From Omphiscola glabra (Eukaryota > Mollusca > Gastropoda > Lymnaeidae), in assembly GCA_964017045.1 (NCBI GenBank), contig OZ024794.1, forward strand, positions 34,825,182 to 34,889,181: DNA of 64,000 bases, in the 5' to 3' direction. The notes below the pieces were generated by a model, which made no database searches, had not been told where the DNA came from, and worked only from the letters and a program-made list of their open reading frames with translations. This document shows, piece by piece, positions 1 to 12,605 of this stretch. Each line of letters starts with the position of its first letter. The first letter of the stretch is position 1. Position numbers and translations under genes: made by a program.

Positions 1-3000
1 TCACCTTGTGACAAGCCTACACCATCGTCACCTTGTGACAAGCCTACACCATCGTCACCTTGTGACAAGCCTACACCATCGTCACCTTGTGACAAGCCCA
101 CACCATCGTCACCTTGTGACAAGCCCACACCATCGTCACCTTGTGACAAGTCCACACCATCGTCACCTTGTGACAAGCCTACACCATCGTCACCTTGTGA
201 CAAGCCACACCATCGTCACCTTGTGACAAGTCCACACCATCGTCACCTTGTGACAAGTCCACACCATCGTCACCTTGTGACAAGTCCACACCATCGTCAC
301 CTTGTGACAAGTCCACACCATCGTCACCTTGTGACAAGTCCACACCATCGTCACCTTGTGACAAGTCCACACCATCGTCACCTTGTGACAAGTCCACACC
401 ATCGTCACCTTGTGACAAGTCCACACCATCGTCACCTTGTGACAAGTCCACACCATCGTCACCTTGTGACAAGTCCACACCATCGTCACCTTGTGACAGG
501 TCCACACCATCGTCAACTTGTGACAGGTCCACACCATCGTCACCTTGTGACAGGTCCACACCATCGTCACCTTGTGACAAGTCCACACCATCGTCACCTT
601 GTGACAAGTCCACACCATCGTCACCTTGTGACAAGTCCACACCATCGTCACCTTGTGACAAGTCCACACCATCGTCACCTTGTGACAAGTCCACACCATC
701 GTCACCTTGTGACAAGTCCACACCATCGTCACCTTGTGACAAGTCCACACCATCGTCACCTTGTGACAAGTCCACACCATCGTCACCTTGTGACAAGTCC
801 ACACCATCGTCACCTTGTGACAAGTCCACACCATCGTCACCTTGTGACAAGTCCACACCATCGTCACCTTGTGACAAGCCCACACCATCGTCACCTTGTG
901 ACAAACCCACACCATCGTCACCTTGTGACAAGCCCACACCATCGTCACCTTGTGACAAGCCCACACCATCGTCACCTTGTGACAAGCCCACACCATCGTC
1001 ACCTTGTGACAAGCCCACACCATCGTCACCTTGTGACAAGCCTACACCATCGTCACCTTGTGACAAGCCTACACCATCGTCACCTTGTGACAAGCCTACA
1101 CCATCGTCACCTTGTGACAAGCCCACACCATCGTCACCTTGTGACAAGCCCACACCATCGTCACCTTGTGACAAGTCCACACCATCGTCACCTTGTGACA
1201 AGTCCACACCATCGTCACCTTGTGACAAGTCCACACCATCGTCACCTTGTGACAAGTCCACACCATCGTCACCTTGTGACAAGTCCACACCATCGTCACC
1301 TTGTGACAAGTCCACACCATCGTCACCTTGTGACAAGTCCACACCATCGTCACCTTGTGACAAGTCCACACCATCGTCACCTTGTGACAAGTCCACACCA
1401 TCGTCACCTTGTGACAAGTCCACACCATCGTCACCTTGTGACAAGTCCACACCATCGTCACCTTGTGACAAGTCCACACCATCGTCACCTTGTGACAAGT
1501 CCACACCATCGTCACCTTGTGACAAGTCCACACCATCGTCACCTTGTGACAAGTCCACACCATCGTCACCTTGTGACAAGTCCACACCATCGTCACCTTG
1601 TGACAAGTCCACACCATCGTCACCTTGTGACAAGTCCACACCATCGTCACCTTGTGACAAGTCCACACCATCGTCACCTTGTGACAAGTCCACACCATCG
1701 TCACCTTGTGACAAGTCCACACCATCGTCACCTTGTGACAAGTCCACACCATCGTCACCTTGTGACAAGCCCACACCATCGTCACCTTGTGACAAGCCCA
1801 CACCATCGTCACCTTGTGACAAGCCCACACCATCGTCACCTTGTGACAAGCCTACACCATCGTCACCTTGTGACAAGCCTACACCATCGTCACCTTGTGA
1901 CAAGCCTACACCATCGTCACCTTGTGACAAGCCTACACCATCGTCACCTTGTGACAAGCCTACACCATCGTCACCTTGTGACAAGCCTACACCATCGTCA
2001 CCTTGTGACAAGCCTACACCATCGTCACCTTGTGACAAGCCTACACCATCGTCACCTTGTGACAAGCCCACACCATCGTCACCTTGTGACAAGTCCACAC
2101 CATCGTCACCTTGTGACAAGCCTACACCATCGTCACCTTGTGACAAGCCACACCATCGTCACCTTGTGACAAGTCCACACCATCGTCACCTTGTGACAAG
2201 TCCACACCATCGTCACCTTGTGACAAGTCCACACCATCGTCACCTTGTGACAAGTCCACACCATCGTCACCTTGTGACAAGTCCACACCATCGTCACCTT
2301 GTGACAAGTCCACACCATCGTCACCTTGTGACAAGTCCACACCATCGTCACCTTGTGACAAGTCCACACCATCGTCACCTTGTGACAAGTCCACACCATC
2401 GTCACCTTGTGACAAGTCCACACCATCGTCACCTTGTGACAAGTCCACACCATCGTCAACTTGTGACAGGTCCACACCATCGTCACCTTGTGACAGGTCC
2501 ACACCATCGTCACCTTGTGACAAGTCCACACCATCGTCACCTTGTGACAAGTCCACACCATCGTCACCTTGTGACAAGTCCACACCATCGTCACCTTGTG
2601 ACAAGTCCACACCATCGTCACCTTGTGACAAGTCCACACCATCGTCACCTTGTGACAAGTCCACACCATCGTCACCTTGTGACAAGTCCACACCATCGTC
2701 ACCTTGTGACAAGTCCACACCATCGTCACCTTGTGACAAGTCCACACCATCGTCACCTTGTGACAAGTCCACACCATCGTCACCTTGTGACAAGTCCACA
2801 CCATCGTCACCTTGTGACAAGTCCACACCATCGTCACCTTGTGACAAGCCCACACCATCGTCACCTTGTGACAAGCCCACACCATCGTCACCTTGTGACA
2901 AGCCCACACCATCGTCATCTTGTGACAAGCCCACACCATCGTCACCTTGTGACAAGCCCACACCATCGTCACCTTGTGACAAGCCCACACCATCGTCACC

Positions 3001-5062
3001 TTGTGACAAGCCTACACCATCGTCACCTTGTGACAAGCCTACACCATCGTCACCTTGTGACAAGCCTACACCATCGTCACCTTGTGACAAGCCTACACCA
3101 TCGTCACCTTGTGACAAGCCTACACCATCGTCACCTTGTGACAAGCCTACACCATCGTCACCTTGTGACAAGCCTACACCATCGTCACCTTGTGACAAGC
3201 CTACACCATCGTCACCTTGTGACAAGCCTACACCATCGTCACCTTGTGACAAGCCCACACCATCGTCACCTTGTGACAAGCCCACACCATCGTCACATTG
3301 TGACAAGCCCACACCATCGTCACCTTGTGACAAGCCCACACCATCGTCACCTTGTGACAAGTCCACACCATCGTCACCTTGTGACAAGTCCACACCATCG
3401 TCACCTTGTGACAAGTCCACACCATCGTCACCTTGTGACAAGTCCACACCATCGTCACCTTGTGACAAGTCCACACCATCGTCACCTTGTGACAAGTCCA
3501 CACCATCGTCACCTTGTGACAAGTCCACACCATCGTCACCTTGTGACAAGTCCACACCATCGTCACCTTGTGACAAGTCCACGTCATCGTCACCTTGTGA
3601 CAAGTCCACACCATCGTCACCTTGTGACAAGCCCACACCATCGTCACCTTGTGACAAGTCCACACCATCGTCACCTTGTGACAAGCCCACACCATCGTCA
3701 CCTTGTGACAAGCCTACACCATCGTCACCTTGTGACAAGCCTACACCATCGTCACCTTGTGACAAGCCTACACCATCGTCACCTTGTGACAAGCCTACAC
3801 CATCGTCACCTTGTGACAAGTCTACACCATCGTCACCTTGTGACAAGCCTACACCATCGTCACCTTGTGACAAGCCTACACCATCGTCACCTTGTGACAA
3901 GTCCACACCATCGTCACCTTGTGACAAGCCTACACCATCGTCACCTTGTGACAAGCCTACACCATCGTCACCTTGTGACAAGTCCACACCATCGTCACCT
4001 TGTGACAAGTCCACACCATCGTCACCTTGTGACAAGTCCACACCATCGTCACCTTGTGACAAGTCCACACCATCGTCACCTTGTGACAAGTCCACACCAT
4101 CGTCACCTTGTGACAAGTCCACACCATCGTCACCTTGTGACAAGTCCACACCATCGTCACCTTGTGACAAGTCCACACCATCGTCACCTTGTGACAAGTC
4201 CACACCATCGTCATCTTGTGACAAGTCCACACCATCGTCACCTTGTGACAAGTCCACACCATCGTCACCTTGTGACAAGTCCACACCATCGTCACCTTGT
4301 GACAAGTCCACACCATCGTCACCTTGTGACAAGTCCACACCATCGTCACCTTGTGACAAGTCCACACCATCGTCACCTTGTGACAAGTCCACACCATCGT
4401 CACCTTGTGACAAGTCCACACCATCGTCACCTTGTGACAAGTCCACACCATCGTCACCTTGTGACAAGTCCACACCATCGTCACCTTGTGACAAGTCCAC
4501 ACCATCGTCACCTTGTGACAAGTCCACACCATCGTCACCTTGTGACAAGTCCACACCATCGTCACCTTGTGACAAGTCCACACCATCGTCACCTTGTGAC
4601 AAGTCCACACCATCGTCACCTTGTGACAAGTCCACACCATCGTCACCTTGTGACAAGTCCACACCATCGTCACCTTGTGACAAGTCCACACCATCGTCAC
4701 CTTGTGACAAGTCCACACCATCGTCACCTTGTGACAAGCCCACTCCATCGTCACCTTGTGACAAGCCCACACCATCGTCACCTTGTGACAAGCCAACACC
4801 ATCGTCACCTTGTGACAAGCCTACACCATCGTCACCTTGTGACAAGCCTACACCATCGTCACCTTGTGACAAGCCTACACCATCGTCACCTTGTGACAAG
4901 CCTACACCATCGTCACCTTGTGACAAGCCTACACCATCGTCACCTTGTGACAAGCCTACACCATCGTCACCTTGTGACAAGCCTACACCATCGTCACCTT
5001 GTGACAAGCCTACACCATCGTCACCTTGTGACAAGCCTACACCATCGTCACCTTGTGACAAA
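1..5062. repeat. 27-bp minisatellite, about 187 copies
   Basis: The window opens inside a nearly uninterrupted tandem array. Each 27-bp unit carries the core GTCACCTTGTGACAAG followed by a variable YCC/CCT triplet and ACACCATC. Variants cluster in blocks (AGTCC, AGCCC, AGCCT, rare GGTCC). Because 27 is a multiple of 3 and the unit lacks stops, long open frames appear on both strands (minus-strand repeat LSQGDDGV+G/D). These are not credible genes: no splice context, no non-repeat domain, several frames open at once. Two 26-bp units (near 199 and 2142) shift the frame. The array continues beyond the left edge and ends at a unique flank. Confidence 0.97.
199..4084. repeat. 1,943-bp higher-order duplication within the 27-bp array
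   Basis: Two rare markers recur at the same offset: a 26-bp unit (GACAAGCCACAC) at 199 and 2142, and a TCAACTTG variant at about 513 and 2456. Both are 1,943 bp apart, equal to 71 units of 27 plus one of 26. The surrounding order of variants (AGTCC, then GGTCC, AGTCC, AGCCC, AGCCT) is also shared, with small differences (three versus two GGTCC units). The far end of the second copy is not sharply defined. Confidence 0.85.
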
Positions 5063-5328
5063 CGGATGCCAGAAAAAAAAATATGGTTAAACAAGGACAA
5101 CGTCAATTTCACTAGATTACTTTTACTTAGGCTCAAGGGTCCTTTACACTTATAATCAAGGGGAAAAGCTCCTATTCACACTTCAAATATATTATTTGTT
5201 GTGAGCGGAAAAAAACATATTTACCATGAATAAAAATGTTAATCAATAGGTCGGTTAGAAAAGACAAATATGGAACCGAGTATTGACCATCAATTGGTAC
5301 GATATATGATTTTTGCTAGATGATTCCA

Positions 5329-5985
5329 TTAACTGCTGGTACCATACATGATATTATCTAGATGGAGCTGGTACAACAGTTAATGTTAGCTAAATGCCCT
5401 GCTGGTACAACAGTTAATATTAACTAAATGCCCTGCTGGTACCACAGTTAATATTAACTAAATGCCCTGCTGGTGCAACTGTTAATATTAACTAAATGCC
5501 CTGCTGGTGCAACTGTTAATAACTAAATGCCCTGCTGGTACAACAGTTAATATTAACTAAATGCCCTGCTGGTACAACAGTTAATATTAACTAAATGCCC
5601 TGCTGGTGTAACTGTTAATATTAACTAAATGCCCTGCTGGTACAACAGTTAATATTAACTAAATGAGGCCATTGCCCTGCTGATACAACAGTTAAAATTA
5701 ACAAAAAATGAGGCCATTACCCTGTTGGTACAACAGTTCTAATTAGCTAAATGCCCTGCTGGTACAACAGATAATATAAGCTAAATGAGGTCATTGCCTG
5801 CTGGTACAATAGATAATATAAGCTAAATGAGGTCATTGCCCTACTAGTACAACAGATAATATAAGCTAAATGAAGCTATTGCCCTGATGGTAAACAGTTA
5901 ATATTAGCTAAATGAGGCCATTGCCCTGCTGGTACAACAGATATTATAAGCTAAATGAGGTCATTGCCTTGATGGTACAATAGAT
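5329..5985. repeat. 34-bp minisatellite, later expanding to about 43 bp
   Basis: About 17 copies of a unit built on TGCCCTGCTGGTACAACAG followed by TTAATATTAACTAAA. The palindrome TTAATATTAA lies in most early units. From about 5,660 the unit gains GAGGCCAT/GAGGTCAT and ATAATATAAG variants and becomes longer. It fades out near 5,985. Confidence 0.92.
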
Positions 5986-6588
5986 GTTGTACGTTATAAG
6001 GATTAAGGGTTCCAAATAAAGAATACCACGAGGCACGGCTGGCACGGTGTCTGACAGAATTATGGGGATTCCTTTATGTCTTGTGTGGGGAGCGTAACCC
6101 TTGCCCCCCGCCTTCCGCAAAGCACAATTACATCTCGTGCTGGTTCCAGACAAGCCAGGCTGGTGAGAATGTGTTAATTATAGGATATATTACTCATGTG
6201 ATTAGTCAGGTGCGTACTCACACACAGTGTTAGCCAGTCTATAAGTAAACTGCACGGTTAGATTGTACAAATGGGTACAGATTGCTCTTAAGAGTGTACT
6301 TATTCAGTATCGACGTACATGGTACAGCAAGTCAGTGTGTACGTTTTTTTGTTACAAAATGTATAGTACCGATAGTCGTGTATTCATTAAGAGCGAGAGA
6401 GGGAGAGAGAGTGTGTGAAATTCATATCATGTACAAAAATTGTACAGATCGAGTATATTGATGGTTAGTTGTTACAAATATAATGGTTACAGTTGGGGTG
6501 GGTGGTGGTGGTCCTTATTTCACCCAATGTATATCTAATTCTAATGATTACTTTTTTGAAATTGTAAAGGGGTAATTGTAAAGTGTGA

Positions 6589-6590
<2 letters not shown>
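5986..6590. other. Unique intergenic DNA, no gene recognised
   Basis: Mixed-composition sequence between two repeats. It holds a short GA-rich patch near 6,394-6,415. Short open frames here lack similarity or splice logic. Confidence 0.6.

Positions 6591-6592
<2 letters not shown>

Positions 6593-6656
<64 letters not shown>
6593..6656. repeat. (AT)n microsatellite
   Basis: About 32 uninterrupted AT dinucleotides. Confidence 0.97.
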
Positions 6657-6659
<3 letters not shown>

Positions 6660-7425
6660 TATATACACACATGATATGACTCAGCTTGTCAGTATCGCGA
6701 TACAGAAACAGTGCCACATCCTAGGAGCAGTGACGTGCAGAACGCAAGTGGAGGAAGTCAGGCTTGATCGTGCACCGACAAATCTTTGTTGGTCACAGGG
6801 AACTAACTAAGAAGTTTGTCCTTGCTGCTAGGACTGAATATGCCAGTCACCAGATTGTAGATTGCAGCTAAAGTATGGACTTATTTCGTATTGTGGGTCA
6901 GCTGACTGGTAAACAGAAGAACACATCTTTACTAAACAACATTGCTGTAGGCGGGCTGCCAGATGCTTTAAATGAGTTCTTTATTACGAAAGCTACGAAG
7001 ATCAGGGTGAGACAGTTGCACCAATGCTCCCGAATTCTCACAGTTTAACGGCTCTCCTATGAGCGAATTTGTTGAGGTCACTGAATCGCAAGTGAAGAAA
7101 ATCCTGGTTGACACCCTAAGAAAGTCATGTTTGATCGACCCTCTTCCAGCAGGTCTGATGTACGAATGCTTAGATGAAATAGTTCCTATCATAACTGGTA
7201 TCATAAATCAGTCTTTGACAACGGGTATTGTTCCATCCTCTTTTAAAGAGGTGGTTGTAACTCCACTGCTAAAAAATGCAAATCTCGAACCAAATGTGTT
7301 GAAAAATTATCGCCCCCGTCTCTCATCCACCATTTATATCCAAAATTTTAGAGTAATTCGTTCTCCGCTAACTTCTGGATCACCTCACTCAGTGTGACTT
7401 GTTTGAGCCTTTCCAGTCAGCATAC

Positions 7426-8008
7426 TGAAAATGTCGCATAAGAGATGGAGTCGGTAGGCCGTCGAGCGCGAGCTCTTAGTGCCCCCCCCGGCGCCCCCCA
7501 CACAATCCAGCGCACTGAAGGACTTAACCCGACGCCAGCCCGTGCGGAAGGGCGCCGGGAACTTCCCCCTTGACCTAGGGGAGGCCCGGTCGACCGAGGA
7601 CGCTGCGTTTAAAGCGTCCGCAGTCCGCTCTCTGTGGGTCAGGACGGCTTTGCTTCCACTCCGGGGGGTTGGTGTTGCGTTACCACTCCCCACCGCCCAG
7701 GGAGTCTTTCGGTCTGGACGTTGGTAGTGGCGGGACGAGACGGTTGCCTAGGAGCGGCTTTCTCACGGCCGCGTAGCTAAAATCATCGGCATGGGTTTTG
7801 ATGGCCACCCAAGCCTCATATCCATTAACAGCAACTAGTAATCATGTTAGTGGCAGCTACCGTTGCGTTGGGAGTCATGCGTTTGGCCGGGGTTTTTTAG
7901 CTTCGGGTGGACAAGTCCCCCCTACTAGTCTGCCACGCCACGAAGAGGCAAAACCCCATGTGGACGCCCCCAAGTCTCCTCGGGGGCGCTGCCGCTTACG
8001 CAGCACAG
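7426..8008. mobile_element. 583-bp GC-rich insertion of unknown type inside the LINE
   Basis: The LINE reads LFEPFQSAY up to 7,425 and resumes at QSTY around 8,012. Fourteen bases, TCCAGTCAgCATAC, flank the break at 7,412-7,425 and again at 8,009-8,022 with one mismatch (TCCAGTCAaCATAC), as expected of a target-site duplication. The insert is much richer in G+C than its host and has no poly-A tail, terminal inverted repeat or coding domain that I recognise. It could be a non-autonomous retroelement or a captured genomic segment. Confidence 0.7.
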
Positions 8009-8019
8009 TCCAGTCAACA

Positions 8020-8058
8020 TACAGGGCTTTCTCAGGGCTCTACTGAGAAAGCCCTGTA
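8020..8058. repeat. Perfect 16-bp inverted repeat with 7-nt loop
   Basis: TACAGGGCTTTCTCAG (8,020-8,035) pairs perfectly with CTGAGAAAGCCCTGTA (8,043-8,058) across GGCTCTA. It sits in the LINE where the family usually reads RTRHSTETAL; the right arm still encodes TEKAL, so the left arm looks like an inverted copy of it. Confidence 0.9.
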
Positions 8059-9235
8059 GCTCGTCGTGAATGACCTTCTATCATCTTTTGATGAGGGCCA
8101 GGTATCCCTTTTGTCGTTACTTGATCTATCGGCAGCTTTCGATATGCTTGACCACGGCATATCTCTCAAACGTCTTCAAAAAACCTTCGGTTTCACCGAT
8201 CCCGTCCTGAGATGCTTTCGCTCGTATCTGACAAATCGGGTCCAATCAGTTATCGCAAACGGCTTGACCTTAAAGCAATCTATTATTGAATTTGGAGTGC
8301 CCCAGGGCTCGGTCCTAGGACCCGTGCTTTTCATTATGTACGTTCAGCCCCTGGATGCGGTGATCAACAGTTTGACTTGCTATATCACGGATGATACCCA
8401 ACTTCAGCAGTCCGTGATCAGTTTCCTCAGCTTCTTGGCATGACTTAGAAGACAGTGGAGTCAGTTAAGCACTGGGTGGCCATAAACAAGCTCAAATTGA
8501 CGAAAAGACCGAGCTGATCCCCATTGCTACCGCTCAGAAACAAAAATCTGTGAATAACGCACCATCCTTTACTCTCTCGGGTGTGCAGATTGAGCTTGCT
8601 CAAACAGTGCGAAACTTGGGCGTCTAACTAGACAAAACACTAACTATGGAAAAATCACATTAACTTGTTTTGCAAGGCGATTTTTCTAGAGTTGCGCAGA
8701 ATTAGTCATATCAGACTTTTTTTTAACGTTTGATTCATCAAGAAAGGCTGATGTCTGCATTCATGCTATCACGCATGGACTACTGCAATGCTCTCATGGT
8801 GGGTAAAAGCTACGCTCCTGGACTGGATACAATTCAAAAAGTACAGGATAACGCGGCTCGCATTGTTCTGCGCAAGCGCAAATTAGCCCATGCTAAAAAA
8901 CTTCTGAGAGAGCTGCATTGGCTGTGCCGGTCCGCATAGAGTACAAAATTGCAACTCTGTGCTACCGCTGCTTGCACGACCTGGCGCCGTCCTATCTCAA
9001 AGCCCTCATGACGCCTTATTTACCCGCTAGAACTCTCCGTTCATCCGATAGTGGCAAACTCTGGATACTGCGTGTTCGCCTCGAGAATTACGGAAGGCGC
9101 ACTTTCGCTTTTGCTGGCCCAACAATTTGGAACGCACTTCCTGTCGCTCTCAGAAATAACCAAAGACTGCAGTCTTTCAAAACTGAGTTGAAAAGACATA
9201 TTTTTCGTACTCACGAAAAAAGGGTGTAGTCTACC

Positions 9236-10028
9236 TACTTGTTTCCATCTTGCTCATATATCCTCGATGTCTATTGGCTTGTACTGTCCATTGCGGCAAG
9301 TAAAGAAAGACATTGACTGGATACTTTTTATGTAGGTTTTTGTATTGTTGCGTTTTGTATTTTAATGGAAAAATATACATTTTTATACGTAGTTGACTTT
9401 TCTACTTTTTTTAAAAAGAAAAATCTATGTAACGATGTTTATGTTTCTAACACCGATAAGAGTTTTGCGAAGTATATATCTCCTAATATATTATAAGCTT
9501 ACCCTACCCATTATCGCGCCCCTAAACAACAAATTTCAACAATATTTTTTCCGTAAACATGATCTTAAATTACCAAATCTAAATGATCACTAATTAGATA
9601 ATTATTGTCACTAATGGCCCCATTGACGGCTGGTTTCTAAGCTAGAGAAATGCTTTAGATTTCATGTGTTTTAAGTTGTTCATTTTTGGGCATACAATGC
9701 CACTTTTTGTGTCCCTGAACTAAAAAATAAATTTCTCAAACAAAATGTAAAAACTTAATCTTAAATTTACAGCAAAAACTCTACATACCATTTTAAATAT
9801 ATTTATGATAACATACTTTGATATACTGATCTTCTTTAAAAATTTAACAAAACTTTTGCCTTTAGTATCGGAAAATTTGGAAAACAAAGAATTACTTTAT
9901 CTAAAGAAGATTTTCTTAAACATTTTTCACGCAGGAAAAAGCCTTGACTGGCTGGAAATCCTTTCCATCATCTTTGCCACTTCGACTTTTTTGATGAAGG
10001 ACATTTACATCATTGTTTCCACGTGTAT
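9236..10028. other. AT-rich flank of the LINE, no gene recognised
   Basis: It includes the probable LINE 3' untranslated tail (to about 9,380) and then AT-rich unique DNA. An open frame at 9,805-10,131 is AT-rich and hydrophobic, runs into the foldback element and matches nothing I know. Confidence 0.5.
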
Positions 10029-10318
10029 CCGGAAATTTGATCGAAAGAAATTTGGTCGACGGAACATTGATCGACGGAAATTTGATCGAACGGAAATTTG
10101 GTCGAATCGTTTTTTTTTATTTATACGTTAAAATTTTGCGTCAAATTTCTTTTTGAACGCATTATTTTGTTTTACTATATAGTATAGTGCGTTCAAAAAG
10201 AAATTTGACGAAAATTTTAACGTCTCGACTGAAAAAAAGATTCGATCAAATTTCCGTTCGATCAAATTACTGTCGATCAAATTTCCGTCGACGAAATTTC
10301 TTTCGATCAAATGTCCGG
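10029..10318. mobile_element. Foldback MITE, 290 bp, nearly full-length inverted repeat
   Basis: The left end reads CCGGAAATTTGATCGAAAG and the right end reads CTTTCGATCAAATGTCCGG. Both arms contain several GATCGA/GTCGAC-spaced AAATTT boxes. The inner 35 bp on each side (about 10,126-10,162 and 10,188-10,222) are almost perfectly complementary around a short TATAGTATA centre. No coding capacity. It resembles foldback-type non-autonomous DNA transposons; the superfamily is not assigned. Confidence 0.85.
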
Positions 10319-10499
10319 TAACCATTTCCACGAATCCATATCTTTTATGAATGATGAGTCAATTACTGTTAGTGTGAGGGCTGGTAATGATAAGTACGCT
10401 CAAACATCTAAGCTACTTGATCGAGGGAGGCTTTACTGCACCAGTGGAAGTGTGCAAGACATACGAGATATAAAAGACATACAAGATCATGGTGTAAAA

Positions 10500-10672
10500 C
10501 GTTTTTTCACATACCAGACATATTAGACTTACCTGACATACCAGACATACCAGACATACCTGACATACCAGACATACCAGATTTACCAGACATACCTGAC
10601 ATGCCAGACATACAAGACATGCAAGACATATAAGACATACAAAACATACCAAACATACCCGACATACTAGAC
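10500..10672. repeat. 9-bp minisatellite (GACATACCW)
   Basis: About 18 copies of a 9-bp unit alternating GACATACCA and GACATACCT, with degenerate copies starting near 10,456. The Met/Ser/Gly- or Cys/Leu-rich translations on the minus strand are artefacts of the 9-bp period. Confidence 0.88.
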
Positions 10673-11147
10673 AAAAAAGATAATATTTTAATACTTTTTT
10701 TTGAAAGCCAGTGTAGTGGCATCAATTCAGGTGTCACAATGTTACAATATTATTGTAACACTTTCAACCAATACTGGCGTATTGTAGACACCAGCTGTCA
10801 AAGTGTAGCTACGTTCCTGGAACTCTGTTCAGGAAATGAGTCAAACAAAGTATGGTCAGACCAGAAAATGGGAACGCAACAAAACAACTAACGTGTCGGC
10901 AGGAAGAATTGAATTGACACCAAATTGATTTCACAGTGCTTTTGCTGCCCACTCGAATAGAGACCGGCTTCGGTGCCGAAATTTGCCATTTGATCACTTT
11001 ATGCGTAGTTTTGGTTTTGGCCGAAACTTAAAAGTTAACTTTCGGCGTCGTTTTTGTTTTATTTTGGATTCGGTTGAAAGTGATTGAGACTTTCGGCTAT
11101 CAGTGATTGATGCTTTCGGTCGTATTAAAAAAAAAATTCAAACTTTC
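10673..11147. other. Unique DNA, no gene recognised
   Basis: Contains a short palindrome (GTTACAAT-att-ATTGTAAC, 10,741-10,759) and several GCCGAAA boxes. Nothing coding is visible. Confidence 0.5.
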
Positions 11148-12341
<1,194 letters not shown>

Positions 12342-12448
12342 AATATTAAAAACAGGATTTTTATATTTCTTAAATCCTTCAGGCGTATGCTTAGTTATTA
12401 CCTCCCTTGATGCAAAAATTGTTGGCTTGATTGTCTTAAATTTAATGT

Positions 12449-12605
12449 ACGGTTACCGGAAATTTGTTTGAAAGAAATTTCGTCGACGGAAAATTGATCG
12501 ACTGTAGTTTGGTCGAACGGAACTTTCATCGAATTTTAAATTTTTTTTTTGAGTTCACAGCATCAAATTTTTGTCAAATTTCTTTTTGAATGCACTATAC
12601 TGTGT
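12449..12605. mobile_element. Half copy of the 10,029-10,318 foldback element
   Basis: GGTTACCGGAAATTTG, AAGAAATTTCGTCGACGG, GATCGACTG, TTTGGTCGAACGGAA and GTCAAATTTCTTTTTGAATG appear in the same order as in the left arm of the upstream foldback. The right arm is missing: after the central ACTATACTGTGTAGTA the sequence becomes unrelated. Confidence 0.82.

Larger units (their letters stand above)
6770..9235 (+). mobile_element. Decayed LINE (CR1/jockey-like) reverse transcriptase
   Basis: The frame-broken translation matches the reverse transcriptase of a CR1/jockey-type non-LTR retrotransposon. In order: LPDALNEFF (about 6,957), the fingers region ending NYRP (about 7,305), LFEPFQSAY (7,400-7,425), then after an insertion VVNDLLSSFDEG, LLDLSAAFD, FGVPQGSVLGPVLF (8,290-8,333) and ITDD in place of the catalytic F/Y-x-DD. 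The C-terminal tail has SRMDYCNAL, GPTIWNALP and SFKTELKRHIF. Stops and frameshifts occur throughout (for example near 7,050, 8,440 and 8,620), the 5' half with the endonuclease is not recognisable, and the copy is dead. It is interrupted at 7,426-8,008. Confidence 0.9.

Noticed and set aside
1..5062. CRISPR array
   Set aside because: There are no spacers: units are contiguous and nearly identical, and the DNA is eukaryotic.
179..5136. Very long open frames (up to 1,004 codons) over the 27-bp array on both strands
   Set aside because: They are repeat translations; the unit is 9 codons long without stops, several frames are open at once, and there is no non-repeat domain or splice structure.
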